Source of the DNA: Massilia rubra
Lineage (GTDB): Bacteria > Pseudomonadota > Gammaproteobacteria > Burkholderiales > Burkholderiaceae_D
Reading direction: 5' to 3'
Length of the DNA stretch: 64,000 nucleotides
Assembly: GCF_011682065.1 (NCBI RefSeq)
Contig: NZ_VUYU01000012.1
Span: 1 to 64,000, forward strand
Under the pieces are notes generated by a model. It saw only the letters and a program-made list of their open reading frames with translations. It had not been told where the DNA came from and did no database searches. This document shows, piece after piece, positions 29,139-37,181 of this stretch. The first letter of the stretch is position 1. The number at the start of each line of letters is the position of its first letter. The position numbers and the translations under genes were made by a program.

Positions 29139-30746
29139 ATGACGACTTTTACTTTTGCCACCAGTGTGCCAGGGCTGACGCTGACCGGTACCGCAGGCAA
29201 CGATACGCTTTCCGGCGGCGCGGGTGACGACTTGCTCAGCGGCGGCGATGGCAACGACGTCCTGTACGCACAACAAGGCAACGACACGCTCGACGGCGGG
29301 GCCGGCGACGACGAGATTCTCGTGATGACGGGATCTGCCGACGCGCCGCGCAGGACCACCGTGCTGGGCGGCGCCGGCAACGATACGATCATGATTGCTG
29401 ACCATCTTGCGGGTTCCATTGTGGACGTTCTCGGCGGCAGCGGCATCGATACGTTTTACTTCCTCAATCACCAGCACCGCGAAAGCACGGTGATCCGCGA
29501 TTTCCAGGTTGGCATCGGCGGCGACCAGTTGAAGCTCGATGCCTTGTTCCCGCTCACCTCCAATCCATTCGGCAGCGCCGGCTACCTGCGCCTGGTCCAG
29601 AGCGGCAACGATACCTTGTTCCAGCGCGATGAAGATGGCGCGGCAGGCAACGCTGCCAGCTTCCACACGCTGGCCACCCTCTCCGGCGTGCTGGCCAGCA
29701 GCCTGCAGGCTGCCAATATCGCGAGCGGATACCGTCCCGACGGCGCCGAAGGCGGTCGCTACTTCCTGGGATCGCATCGCGACGACTACCTCCACGGCAG
29801 CGTCGGCGCCGACACCCTGGCGGGCTTGGCCGGCGACGACGGGCTCAATGGCGACGCTGGCGACGACGTGCTGTATGGCGACGAGGGCAACGACCGCCTG
29901 CACGGGGATGACGGCAACGATCTGGTCGAAGGGGGCGGCGGGGCCGACCTGGTCGAAGGCGACGCCGGCAACGATACCCTCAACGGCGGCGCCGGCAACG
30001 ATACGCTCGACGGCGGCAGCGGCGATGACCTGCTTGCCGGCGGCGACGGCAACGATCTCCTGATGGGCAACCAGGGCAGCGATACGCTGTTCGGCGGCAA
30101 CGGCGACGATGAACTGGTGCTGACTCACGGCCAAGGCGTGCTCGACGGTGGGGCTGGTAACGATACCCTTGATGGCGGGCGCGGCGGGGCGCAGCTGAAC
30201 GGCGGCAGCGGCAACGATTATCTGAAAGTGCGCGGGCAGGGCGACAGCGGCCTGTTCGGCGGCAGCGGCCGCGATGTGTTCGAGATCACCCTCACCGACC
30301 AGGGACGCGTGGTGGTCGGGGGCGGAGCGGACGACGATACAGTCATCGTGCACCTCGGGTACGCCGGGAGCGGCAGCGTGACCGCCATTGGCGGACCCGG
30401 TATCGACACCTACCGGCTGGACCGCTTGCCGGACATGGAAAGCGTCGTCGTCAAGGACTTCAGCGCCGGCCCGGGCGGCGACCGTATCGACTTGCCGGAA
30501 TCGCTCGCGCGCGTCATGGGCGCCGGCGACCCTTTGCGGCTCGGCTATGTGCGCCTGGTGCAAAGCGGCACCTCGACCCTGGTGCAGCTCGACTTCGACG
30601 GCGAGGGCGGCAGCAGCCATGTCAACAGCTTCATGACCTTGCAGAATGTGCAAGCCAGTGCGCTGACCGTGGATAACTTCATCAATACGACGTCGGCACT
30701 GGTGCAGCTGGTGGGGGTGGCGCCGGACGGCATGCCCATCGGCTGA
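29139..30746 (+). CDS. RTX calcium-binding repeat protein 1
   Basis: A 535-residue acidic, Gly/Asp-rich protein with no signal peptide, as expected for type I secretion. Nonapeptide RTX repeats (GGxGxDxLx) occupy about residues 12-75 and 215-370. A module of about 105 residues (104-210) beginning DTFYFLNHQHRESTVIRDF resembles the VC_A0849-type T1SS target domain. It is repeated at the C-terminus (423-535). No protease, lipase or toxin domain is visible. The second Met (29139) is preferred because AAGGA then sits at proper distance; the first ATG (29133) touches the box. RTX gene 2 has the same start layout. Confidence 0.85.
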   Translation: MTTFTFATSVPGLTLTGTAGNDTLSGGAGDDLLSGGDGNDVLYAQQGNDTLDGGAGDDEILVMTGSADAPRRTTVLGGAGNDTIMIADHLAGSIVDVLGGSGIDTFYFLNHQHRESTVIRDFQVGIGGDQLKLDALFPLTSNPFGSAGYLRLVQSGNDTLFQRDEDGAAGNAASFHTLATLSGVLASSLQAANIASGYRPDGAEGGRYFLGSHRDDYLHGSVGADTLAGLAGDDGLNGDAGDDVLYGDEGNDRLHGDDGNDLVEGGGGADLVEGDAGNDTLNGGAGNDTLDGGSGDDLLAGGDGNDLLMGNQGSDTLFGGNGDDELVLTHGQGVLDGGAGNDTLDGGRGGAQLNGGSGNDYLKVRGQGDSGLFGGSGRDVFEITLTDQGRVVVGGGADDDTVIVHLGYAGSGSVTAIGGPGIDTYRLDRLPDMESVVVKDFSAGPGGDRIDLPESLARVMGAGDPLRLGYVRLVQSGTSTLVQLDFDGEGGSSHVNSFMTLQNVQASALTVDNFINTTSALVQLVGVAPDGMPIG

Positions 30747-30754
30747 GCGCGGCC

Positions 30755-30783
30755 GTCCGCGTAGCCGTTGCGGCCACGCGGAC
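30755..30783 (+). terminator. Hairpin after RTX gene 1
   Basis: GTCCGCGT (30755-30762) pairs perfectly with ACGCGGAC (30776-30783) around a 13-base loop, just downstream of the stop codon. There is no T-tract, so termination is only plausible. Confidence 0.4.
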
Positions 30784-30822
30784 CCGCACCGGCCTGCGGG
30801 TTGATCGGCAATGGAAATCCGA

Positions 30823-30882
30823 GATTCTTTCTGGACACGACAGTTCATGGCAGGCATGATGGCATACTGAAAATATTGCCAG
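30823..30882 (+). promoter_or_regulatory. Conserved upstream box of RTX gene 2
   Basis: Counterpart of 29031-29090 (shared TTCTTTCTGGACA, AGGCATGAT, AAATATTGCCA). A GGCATGAT string also occurs 51 bases before RTX gene 3, though the rest of the box is not preserved there. Confidence 0.55.
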
Positions 30883-30924
30883 GAATGCCTTTCAGGTGTT
30901 CCGGCCCCGACCTCAAGGATGACC

Positions 30925-32910
30925 ATGAAAAATTTCCCAATGACCCAGTTGACCGGTAACGTTCTCGCTACCGTTAAACGTTCTGCCGCTGGCATCGGCC
31001 AGGATGCCGGCGCCACTGCCCCCAACCGCCTGGCGCCCGGCTTGACCATCACCGGCACCGACGGCGCCGACAGGCTGCAAGGCGCCGCGCTGGACGATGT
31101 CATTGACGGACTCGGTGGCAACGATACGCTCAGCGGCGGCGCTGGCAACGATATCCTCAGGGGCGGTAGCGGCAACGATTGGCTCGAAGGTAATGCCGGT
31201 AGCGACATGCTCGACGGTGGTGAGGGAAACGATATTCTCAGGGCCAACCGCAACGACGACCTCAGCGTGGCCGAGCCTGCCAGTGACACCTTGATCGGTG
31301 GCAATGGCAATGACCAACTCGACGGCTCCGGCCTGGCTTTTCTGTATGGCGGCGCCGGTGACGATCGTCTGTCTGCCAGCCGTGATGGCAATTTTCTCGA
31401 TGGTGGCGACGGCAACGACTTCATCTCCGCCGCTTTCGGCAGCGATACCGTCGTTGGCGGCGCCGGCGACGACGAAATCAATGTGAACACGACCACATCG
31501 ACGGCGCCGGTCTACGTTGTCATCGACGCAGGCGCGGGCGATGATGTGTTGACGCTCAACGCCAACCCTGCATGGAAGACCATCGAGATCACCGGTGGCA
31601 GCGGCCGCGACCAGTACAATTTCCTGGGTGGGAAGCATGACGAAGCCACGATCATCACCGATTTCCAGGCCGGGATCGGCGGCGATCAGATGGCACTTCC
31701 GTGGGTGCCGCAATACGGCGCCAATCCCTTCGGCCCGGCCGGCTATCTGCGCCTGGTTCAAAGCGGCAGCGATACCCTGTTCCAGGTGGACGACGATGGC
31801 GCGGCCGGCGCGGCCTCGCAATTTCGCACCCTGGTGACCTTGCGTAACGTACTGGCCGCTGATGTTCATGCCGCTAATTTAAAGGGGGGCAGCAATCCCA
31901 ACGGATTGGAAGTGGGCCGCTACAATGTTGGATACAACGCCGATGAATCACTGATCGGCGGCAAGCTCGACGACACCATGTTTGGCGGTGGTGGCAACGA
32001 CTATCTGCGCGGCGGGGGCGGCAATGACGCCTTGTACGGCGGCGAGGGCAAGGACTACCTCGATGGCGAGAACGGCGACGATACGATCGATGGCGGTGCG
32101 GGCGACAGTTCCATCCTGGGCGGTAACGGCAACGATTTGCTCACCGGCGGCAGCGGGAAAGATTCCATCGAGGGCGGTGAGGGAAATGACCAGCTGTACG
32201 GCGGCGACGGCAATGATGAACTCACCGGCGACGCCGGGTCCGATACGCTCATGGGCGGCAATGGCGACGACCTGCTCACCGCTTCTGACCTGGACGGGAA
32301 CGACGTGCTTGACGGCGCAGCCGGCAACGATACCCTTCAGGCCTGGGGTGGCAGCGTCCAGATGAATGGCGGCAGCGGTAACGACACGCTGAAGCTGTCT
32401 GCGCTGGGCGACAGCGGCGTATTCGGCGGTGTCGGCAATGACGTGATCGACATTTATAGTGGAAGCGGCCGCGTCGTCGCCGGGGGAGGAGCGGGCGACG
32501 ATACCTTCATCTTGCGCCGCACCGTGCTGGCGGCCACCAGCGAGGTGACCGCCATTGGCGGCGCGGGGGTCGATACCTACGTCTTGGCGGGCGACCAGCG
32601 CTCGGGAAGCGTGACGGTCAAGGATTTCGCGGCGGGTGCCGGAGGCGACCGCATCGATGTCAAGGCCTTGTTCAAAGCTCCGCCGCCGGCCGCCGAGCTG
32701 CTGCTGTCGGGCGTGCTGCGCTTCGAGCAGAGCGGCAGCTCGACACTGGTGCAGCTCGATCAGGACGGCAATGCGGGCGCGGGCAGCGCTTACACCCTCA
32801 TGACCCTGCAAAACGTCGTGGCCAGCACCCTGGTCACGGAAAACCTTGTCGCCGGCGCGGTGCCGCTGCAACTGGTGGGTATGGCGCCTGCCGAACACAT
32901 CATCGGATAA
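30925..32910 (+). CDS. RTX calcium-binding repeat protein 2
   Basis: A 661-residue RTX protein with the same architecture as its neighbours. A short leader is followed by RTX block 1 (about residues 30-190) and a T1SS-like module (229-322, from DQYNFLGGKHDEATIITDF). RTX block 2 (about 335-500) and the terminal module (550-661) ending LQLVGMAPAEHIIG complete it. It has no Cys and no catalytic domain. ATG 30925 is preferred over 30919 on ribosome-site spacing. It would bind Ca2+ after export and fold as beta-rolls outside the cell. Confidence 0.85.
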   Translation: MKNFPMTQLTGNVLATVKRSAAGIGQDAGATAPNRLAPGLTITGTDGADRLQGAALDDVIDGLGGNDTLSGGAGNDILRGGSGNDWLEGNAGSDMLDGGEGNDILRANRNDDLSVAEPASDTLIGGNGNDQLDGSGLAFLYGGAGDDRLSASRDGNFLDGGDGNDFISAAFGSDTVVGGAGDDEINVNTTTSTAPVYVVIDAGAGDDVLTLNANPAWKTIEITGGSGRDQYNFLGGKHDEATIITDFQAGIGGDQMALPWVPQYGANPFGPAGYLRLVQSGSDTLFQVDDDGAAGAASQFRTLVTLRNVLAADVHAANLKGGSNPNGLEVGRYNVGYNADESLIGGKLDDTMFGGGGNDYLRGGGGNDALYGGEGKDYLDGENGDDTIDGGAGDSSILGGNGNDLLTGGSGKDSIEGGEGNDQLYGGDGNDELTGDAGSDTLMGGNGDDLLTASDLDGNDVLDGAAGNDTLQAWGGSVQMNGGSGNDTLKLSALGDSGVFGGVGNDVIDIYSGSGRVVAGGGAGDDTFILRRTVLAATSEVTAIGGAGVDTYVLAGDQRSGSVTVKDFAAGAGGDRIDVKALFKAPPPAAELLLSGVLRFEQSGSSTLVQLDQDGNAGAGSAYTLMTLQNVVASTLVTENLVAGAVPLQLVGMAPAEHIIG

Positions 32911-32918
32911 GCGGGGAG

Positions 32919-32951
32919 GGGGCGGCAAAGCGCAGTCGGCTCGGCCGCCCC
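32919..32951 (+). terminator. Hairpin after RTX gene 2
   Basis: GGGGCGGC (32919-32926) and GCCGCCCC (32944-32951) form an 8-bp G+C stem with a 17-base loop, nine bases after the stop codon. It has no T-run, so intrinsic termination is uncertain. The remaining gap to RTX gene 3 is AT-rich around 33060-33100 (GTTACATTTTCTTTAATTTT) and probably contains its promoter. Confidence 0.35.
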
Positions 32952-33165
32952 GACATCGCTTGTTGCAGATTGAGTTGTAACTTCTGCGTCCTCGACGGCG
33001 CCAGCGGCCTGTTCGGCGGATGCGGGGCCGGCGTCATCTGCGCAGCGGCGCGCCGGACGAACAAATTGTTACATTTTCTTTAATTTTATCTCCTGTACAT
33101 TCCTATCGGGCACGGGCATGATTGACGTCGATCGCCATCGACCAACCGTCATTCCCGGGACCCAC

Positions 33166-36100
33166 ATGACCACTTCCAACACCGTCACCGCGCAGCACGC
33201 CGACCTTGCCAGCAGCGACGCCCTCCAGGCCAGCACCAGTGCCACCCTGGCCGGCATCGGCCGCGATCTGCAGGGGTGGAGCGGGGATGACATCCTGTAT
33301 GGCACGGAGTTCAACGACACCATTTCGGGCAACGGTGGCTCGGACCGGATGTGGGGCTATGCGGGCGACGACTACATTACCAGCAACGACCCGGACGACA
33401 CCTACGCCGGGAGCGACACCCTGTTCGGCTTCGACGGCAACGATACCCTGCTCGGCGCGCGCGGCGATGACGTTCTGGTCGGCCACGCCGGCAACGACTT
33501 CCTCGATGGCGGCGCCGGCAACGACGACCTCAGGGGCGAACTGGGCGACGACACCCTGCAGGGCGGCGCGGGCCACGACACGCTCAACGATTACGAAGGC
33601 AAGGTTGCGCTGTCCGGCGGCGCCGGCGTCGACTTCCTGTACTCCGAACGGGGCGGCAGCGGCTTGCTCGACGGCGGCATGGATAACGACGTCTTGCTCG
33701 GCGACGGGCAGGATACCTATCTCGGCGGCGGCGGGGCCGACCGCATCACGATCCGCGCCCGCGCCAACGAGGCCGTCGCCACCACCCTGGCCGACGGCGG
33801 CGATGGCGGCGACCTGTTCAGCGTGGCATTCCTGAACAAGGGCACGGCGCGCGTGACCGGCGGTGGCGGGAGCGACGTGTACCTGCTGGAACGCGAGAGC
33901 GGTCCCGCCGGCTATACGGTCACCGATTTCGCCGTCGGCCCCGAGGGCGACCGGATCGACCTCAGCAAGCTGCTGGCCGGCATCGACCTCTCGCTGGGCG
34001 ACCCGTTTTCCAGCCAGCGCGGCTACCTGAAACTGGTGCAGGAAGGCGCGGACACCTTGCTGCAATTCGACGCCGACGGCGCCAAGGGCAGCGCGGCCGC
34101 CTTCGAGACCGTGCTGCGGCTCGAAGGCGTGGTGGCCGCGTCGGTGGCGCCGAACATTTCCACCAGCGAGATCCTGCCGGCCGGCATCGAAGTCGGCGAG
34201 ACCTTCATCGGCGACGAACGCAACGACAACATCTCCGGCTCCCACCTGAATGACCGCTACGAAGGCAACGGCGGCGCCGACGTGATCTGGTCGGGCGCTG
34301 GCCGCGACACCCTGCTTGGCGGCGCCGGCAACGACAGGCTGTTCGGCCAGGACGGCGACGACCAGCTTGACGGGGGCGAGGGCGACGACCGCCTGGACGG
34401 CGGTACCGGATCGAATACCCTGCTCGGCGGCGCCGGCAACGACCAGCTGTCGGTCGACTACGAGGGCGACAGCCTGCTTGATGGCGGCGCTGGCAACGAT
34501 ACCCTGCAAGCGGGCGGTTACGGGTCCCCCGAGTTCGGCACGGTGCAGCTGATCGGCGGCGACGGCAACGACCGCTTCGAGATCTCCGACGCGCCGTCGG
34601 CGGTGACCGTGAACGCGAGCGGCGGCAGCGGCCTGGACAGCTACCGGCTGTGGGTGTACAGCTCCCCGGAAAGCCTCACGAAGGTCACTGTCAGCGATTT
34701 TTCGGTGGGCGCGGAAAACGATGTGATCGACCTGTACCTGTCCAACCTGTCGTCGAGCTATGCCGGCAATCCGTTCGGCGCCGACGGCTACCTGCGCCTG
34801 GAACAGCGCGGCGCCGACACGGTGCTGCGCTACGACCCGGACGGCGCGGCCGCGGCCCAATACGCCATGTTCGACATCATGACCCTGCGCAACGTGAGCG
34901 CCGCCAGCCTCACGGTCGCCAATTTCAAGCAGAATTACGATCCCTCGGCCGCCTTCTTCGGCCGGGTGCTGACCGGCACGGCGGGCGCCGACAGCATCAG
35001 CGGCGACGAACGCGCCGAACACCTGATCGGCCTGGCGGGCAGCGACACCCTGCTCGGCGGCGCCGGCAACGACCTGGTCGAAGGTGGCGCGGATGGCGAC
35101 CTGCTGCAAGGCGGCGCCGGCACCGACAGCGTGTTCGGCGGCGAAGGCGACGACTCCCTGGCCGGCGACGCGGGCAACGACAGCCTGGTGGGCGGGGACG
35201 GCAACGATACCATGGGCGGCGGCGTGGGCGACGACTACCTCAACGGCGACCATGGCGACGACATTCTCACCGAGGTCGAAGGCAACAACGTCGTGCTCGG
35301 CGGCTACGGACGCGACGTCATCGTCACGACCGGCGCCGGCAGCGACAAGGTCGACGGCGGCGACGGCGACGACACCATCACCGGCGGTGTTGGCGATACG
35401 CTGGTCGGCGGCTATGGCGACAACCACCTGATCGCCGATTTCACGGGCGGCGCCAAAGGCTCGGTCAAGCTGGTCGGCGCCAGCGGCGACGACGTGCTCA
35501 CCTTCGGCCCCTCGCTGGCATTCCAGGATGTCGTCGCCAGCGGCGGCGAGTACGGCGGCGACATCTTCGCGTTCGCGGCCGGCGCCCACGCCGGGCAGGT
35601 TTACATCACCGACTTGCATCTCGGCTACCACAACGATGTGATCGACCTGGACGCCCTGATTCCGCAGGTCGCGGCCAATTACGTCAGCAACCCGTTCGGC
35701 GCGCTCGGCTACTTCCGCGTGCAGCAGCACGGCAACAGCACACAGCTGCAGTTCGACGAGGACGGCGCCGCCGGCAGCGCGGCGAGCTTTCGCACCATCC
35801 TCACCATCGACGCCGTGGTACCCGCCCAGCTCACCGCCAGCCACATTGTCGGCGGCATGAATCCGAACGGCTCCGAGAACGGCATTGTCATGACCGGCCT
35901 GCACTATGGCGAGACGCTCAACGGCGGGCGCAGCAACGATACGCTCGATGGCGGCTGGGGCAATGACGAGCTGTTCGGTTTCCAGGGTAACGATCTGCTC
36001 AAGGGTAACGAAGAAAACGACACGCTGCATGGCGGCGCGGGCGACGACCGCCTTGAAGGCGATACCGGTGGCGACACCTTGTTCGGCGAGGATGGCGTCG

Positions 36101-37026
36101 ACAGCCTGCTGGGCGGGGCGGGCAACGACAAGCTCGACGGCGCTGCAGGCAATGACGTGCTCGACGGCGGCAGCGCGAGCGATACGCTGCAGGGCGGACT
36201 GGGCGACGATGTGCTCGACGGCGGCTTCGACAACGATACGCTGGACGGCGGCGACGGCGCCGACATCCTCAAGGCCGGCGATGGCGACGACAGCTACGAC
36301 GGCGGCGCCGGCAACGATGAACTGAGCGGCGGCGAAGGCAACGACGTGCTGCGCGGCGGCGCCGGCGATGACACCCTGAACGGCGGCAATGGCGACGATG
36401 CGCTGTTCGCCGACAAGGGCGACGACGTGCTCGACGGCGGCGCCGGCAACGACACCCTCGACGGCGGCAGCGGCAGCGTGCAACTGAACGGCGGCTACGG
36501 CAACGACCTGCTGAAAGTCATGGGCAGCGGCAACAGCGGCCTGTTCGGCGGGCGCGGCGCCGACCTGATCGAGGTCGCCGCAACGCAGCGAGCGGTGGCG
36601 GGGCGCGTGCTCGCGTCCGGCGGCGAGGACGCCGACACCATCGTTTTCACGCGCGGCGCGCTTGACAACACGGCGCTCACCGCCAGCGGCGGGGCCGGCA
36701 TCGACACCTACGCGCTGCGCGGCGAAGGACGCCTGGGCAGCCTGACGGTGAAGGATTTCGCGGCCGGCGCCGGGGGCGACCGGATCGACCTGACGGGCCT
36801 GGCCTCGCCTGCCGGGGTGCTCGAATTCGTGCAAAGCGGCAGCGCCACCCTGGTGCGCTTCGATGCCGACGGCGCGGCCGGCCCGCTGCTTGCCGCCACC
36901 CTGATGACCTTGCAAAACGTGCTCGCCAGCAGCATGACGAGCGACAACGTGGTCGAGGCTACTGGCGCGCCGGTGCAACTGGTGGGCGTGGCCGATGCGG
37001 CATCGGCCGCGTTCCTGCTCGACTGA
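33166..37026 (+). CDS. RTX calcium-binding repeat protein 3 (four-module, double length)
   Basis: A 1286-residue protein, about twice the length of its neighbours. It carries four copies of the T1SS-like module (starting near residues 237, 491, 799 and 1180), separated by four RTX blocks. Modules include VTDFAVGPEGDRIDL, VSDFSVGAENDVIDL, ITDLHLGYHNDVIDL and VKDFAAGAGGDRIDL. Only the last is at the C-terminus, where a T1SS signal should act, so the inner ones must serve as spacers or folding units. No enzymatic domain is seen. The start at 33166 (MTTSNTVT) was chosen over 33118 because the sister proteins begin alike and upstream residues look non-coding. Confidence 0.83.
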   Translation: MTTSNTVTAQHADLASSDALQASTSATLAGIGRDLQGWSGDDILYGTEFNDTISGNGGSDRMWGYAGDDYITSNDPDDTYAGSDTLFGFDGNDTLLGARGDDVLVGHAGNDFLDGGAGNDDLRGELGDDTLQGGAGHDTLNDYEGKVALSGGAGVDFLYSERGGSGLLDGGMDNDVLLGDGQDTYLGGGGADRITIRARANEAVATTLADGGDGGDLFSVAFLNKGTARVTGGGGSDVYLLERESGPAGYTVTDFAVGPEGDRIDLSKLLAGIDLSLGDPFSSQRGYLKLVQEGADTLLQFDADGAKGSAAAFETVLRLEGVVAASVAPNISTSEILPAGIEVGETFIGDERNDNISGSHLNDRYEGNGGADVIWSGAGRDTLLGGAGNDRLFGQDGDDQLDGGEGDDRLDGGTGSNTLLGGAGNDQLSVDYEGDSLLDGGAGNDTLQAGGYGSPEFGTVQLIGGDGNDRFEISDAPSAVTVNASGGSGLDSYRLWVYSSPESLTKVTVSDFSVGAENDVIDLYLSNLSSSYAGNPFGADGYLRLEQRGADTVLRYDPDGAAAAQYAMFDIMTLRNVSAASLTVANFKQNYDPSAAFFGRVLTGTAGADSISGDERAEHLIGLAGSDTLLGGAGNDLVEGGADGDLLQGGAGTDSVFGGEGDDSLAGDAGNDSLVGGDGNDTMGGGVGDDYLNGDHGDDILTEVEGNNVVLGGYGRDVIVTTGAGSDKVDGGDGDDTITGGVGDTLVGGYGDNHLIADFTGGAKGSVKLVGASGDDVLTFGPSLAFQDVVASGGEYGGDIFAFAAGAHAGQVYITDLHLGYHNDVIDLDALIPQVAANYVSNPFGALGYFRVQQHGNSTQLQFDEDGAAGSAASFRTILTIDAVVPAQLTASHIVGGMNPNGSENGIVMTGLHYGETLNGGRSNDTLDGGWGNDELFGFQGNDLLKGNEENDTLHGGAGDDRLEGDTGGDTLFGEDGVDSLLGGAGNDKLDGAAGNDVLDGGSASDTLQGGLGDDVLDGGFDNDTLDGGDGADILKAGDGDDSYDGGAGNDELSGGEGNDVLRGGAGDDTLNGGNGDDALFADKGDDVLDGGAGNDTLDGGSGSVQLNGGYGNDLLKVMGSGNSGLFGGRGADLIEVAATQRAVAGRVLASGGEDADTIVFTRGALDNTALTASGGAGIDTYALRGEGRLGSLTVKDFAAGAGGDRIDLTGLASPAGVLEFVQSGSATLVRFDADGAAGPLLAATLMTLQNVLASSMTSDNVVEATGAPVQLVGVADAASAAFLLD

Positions 37027-37045
37027 CCGAGGCAAGCGCAGGACG

Positions 37046-37083
37046 ATTGCCACGCACCTTGCCCCGCGCAAGGGCGTGGCAAT
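37046..37083 (+). terminator. Long bulged hairpin after RTX gene 3
   Basis: ATTGCCACGC pairs with GCGTGGCAAT (10 bp). After a single-base bulge, CCTTGC pairs with GCAAGG, closing a 5-base CCCGC loop. It lies 19 bases after the stop codon. The stem is strong but lacks a T-run; it may stabilise the 3' end or terminate with Rho. Confidence 0.5.
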
Positions 37084-37181
37084 GCGCGTCTCGACACTGG
37101 CGAGGGAACGGCGCATCATAGCTGTCCGCGCAGTGCGGAACGCCTTTCTTGCCTCGACTCAACCTTCTGTTAGGAATTGCC

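Noticed and set aside
37046-37083. Classical Rho-independent terminator after RTX 3
   Set aside because: Stem is excellent but no T-run follows; kept as a hairpin with lower confidence.
33103-37119. Very long open frame (over 1300 codons) on the minus strand opposite RTX protein 3, and similar ones opposite RTX 1, 4 and 5
   Set aside because: Antisense shadow of GC-rich, GGxGxD-biased repeats; composition is an Ala/Val/His-rich mirror of the repeat and has no start site or family features.
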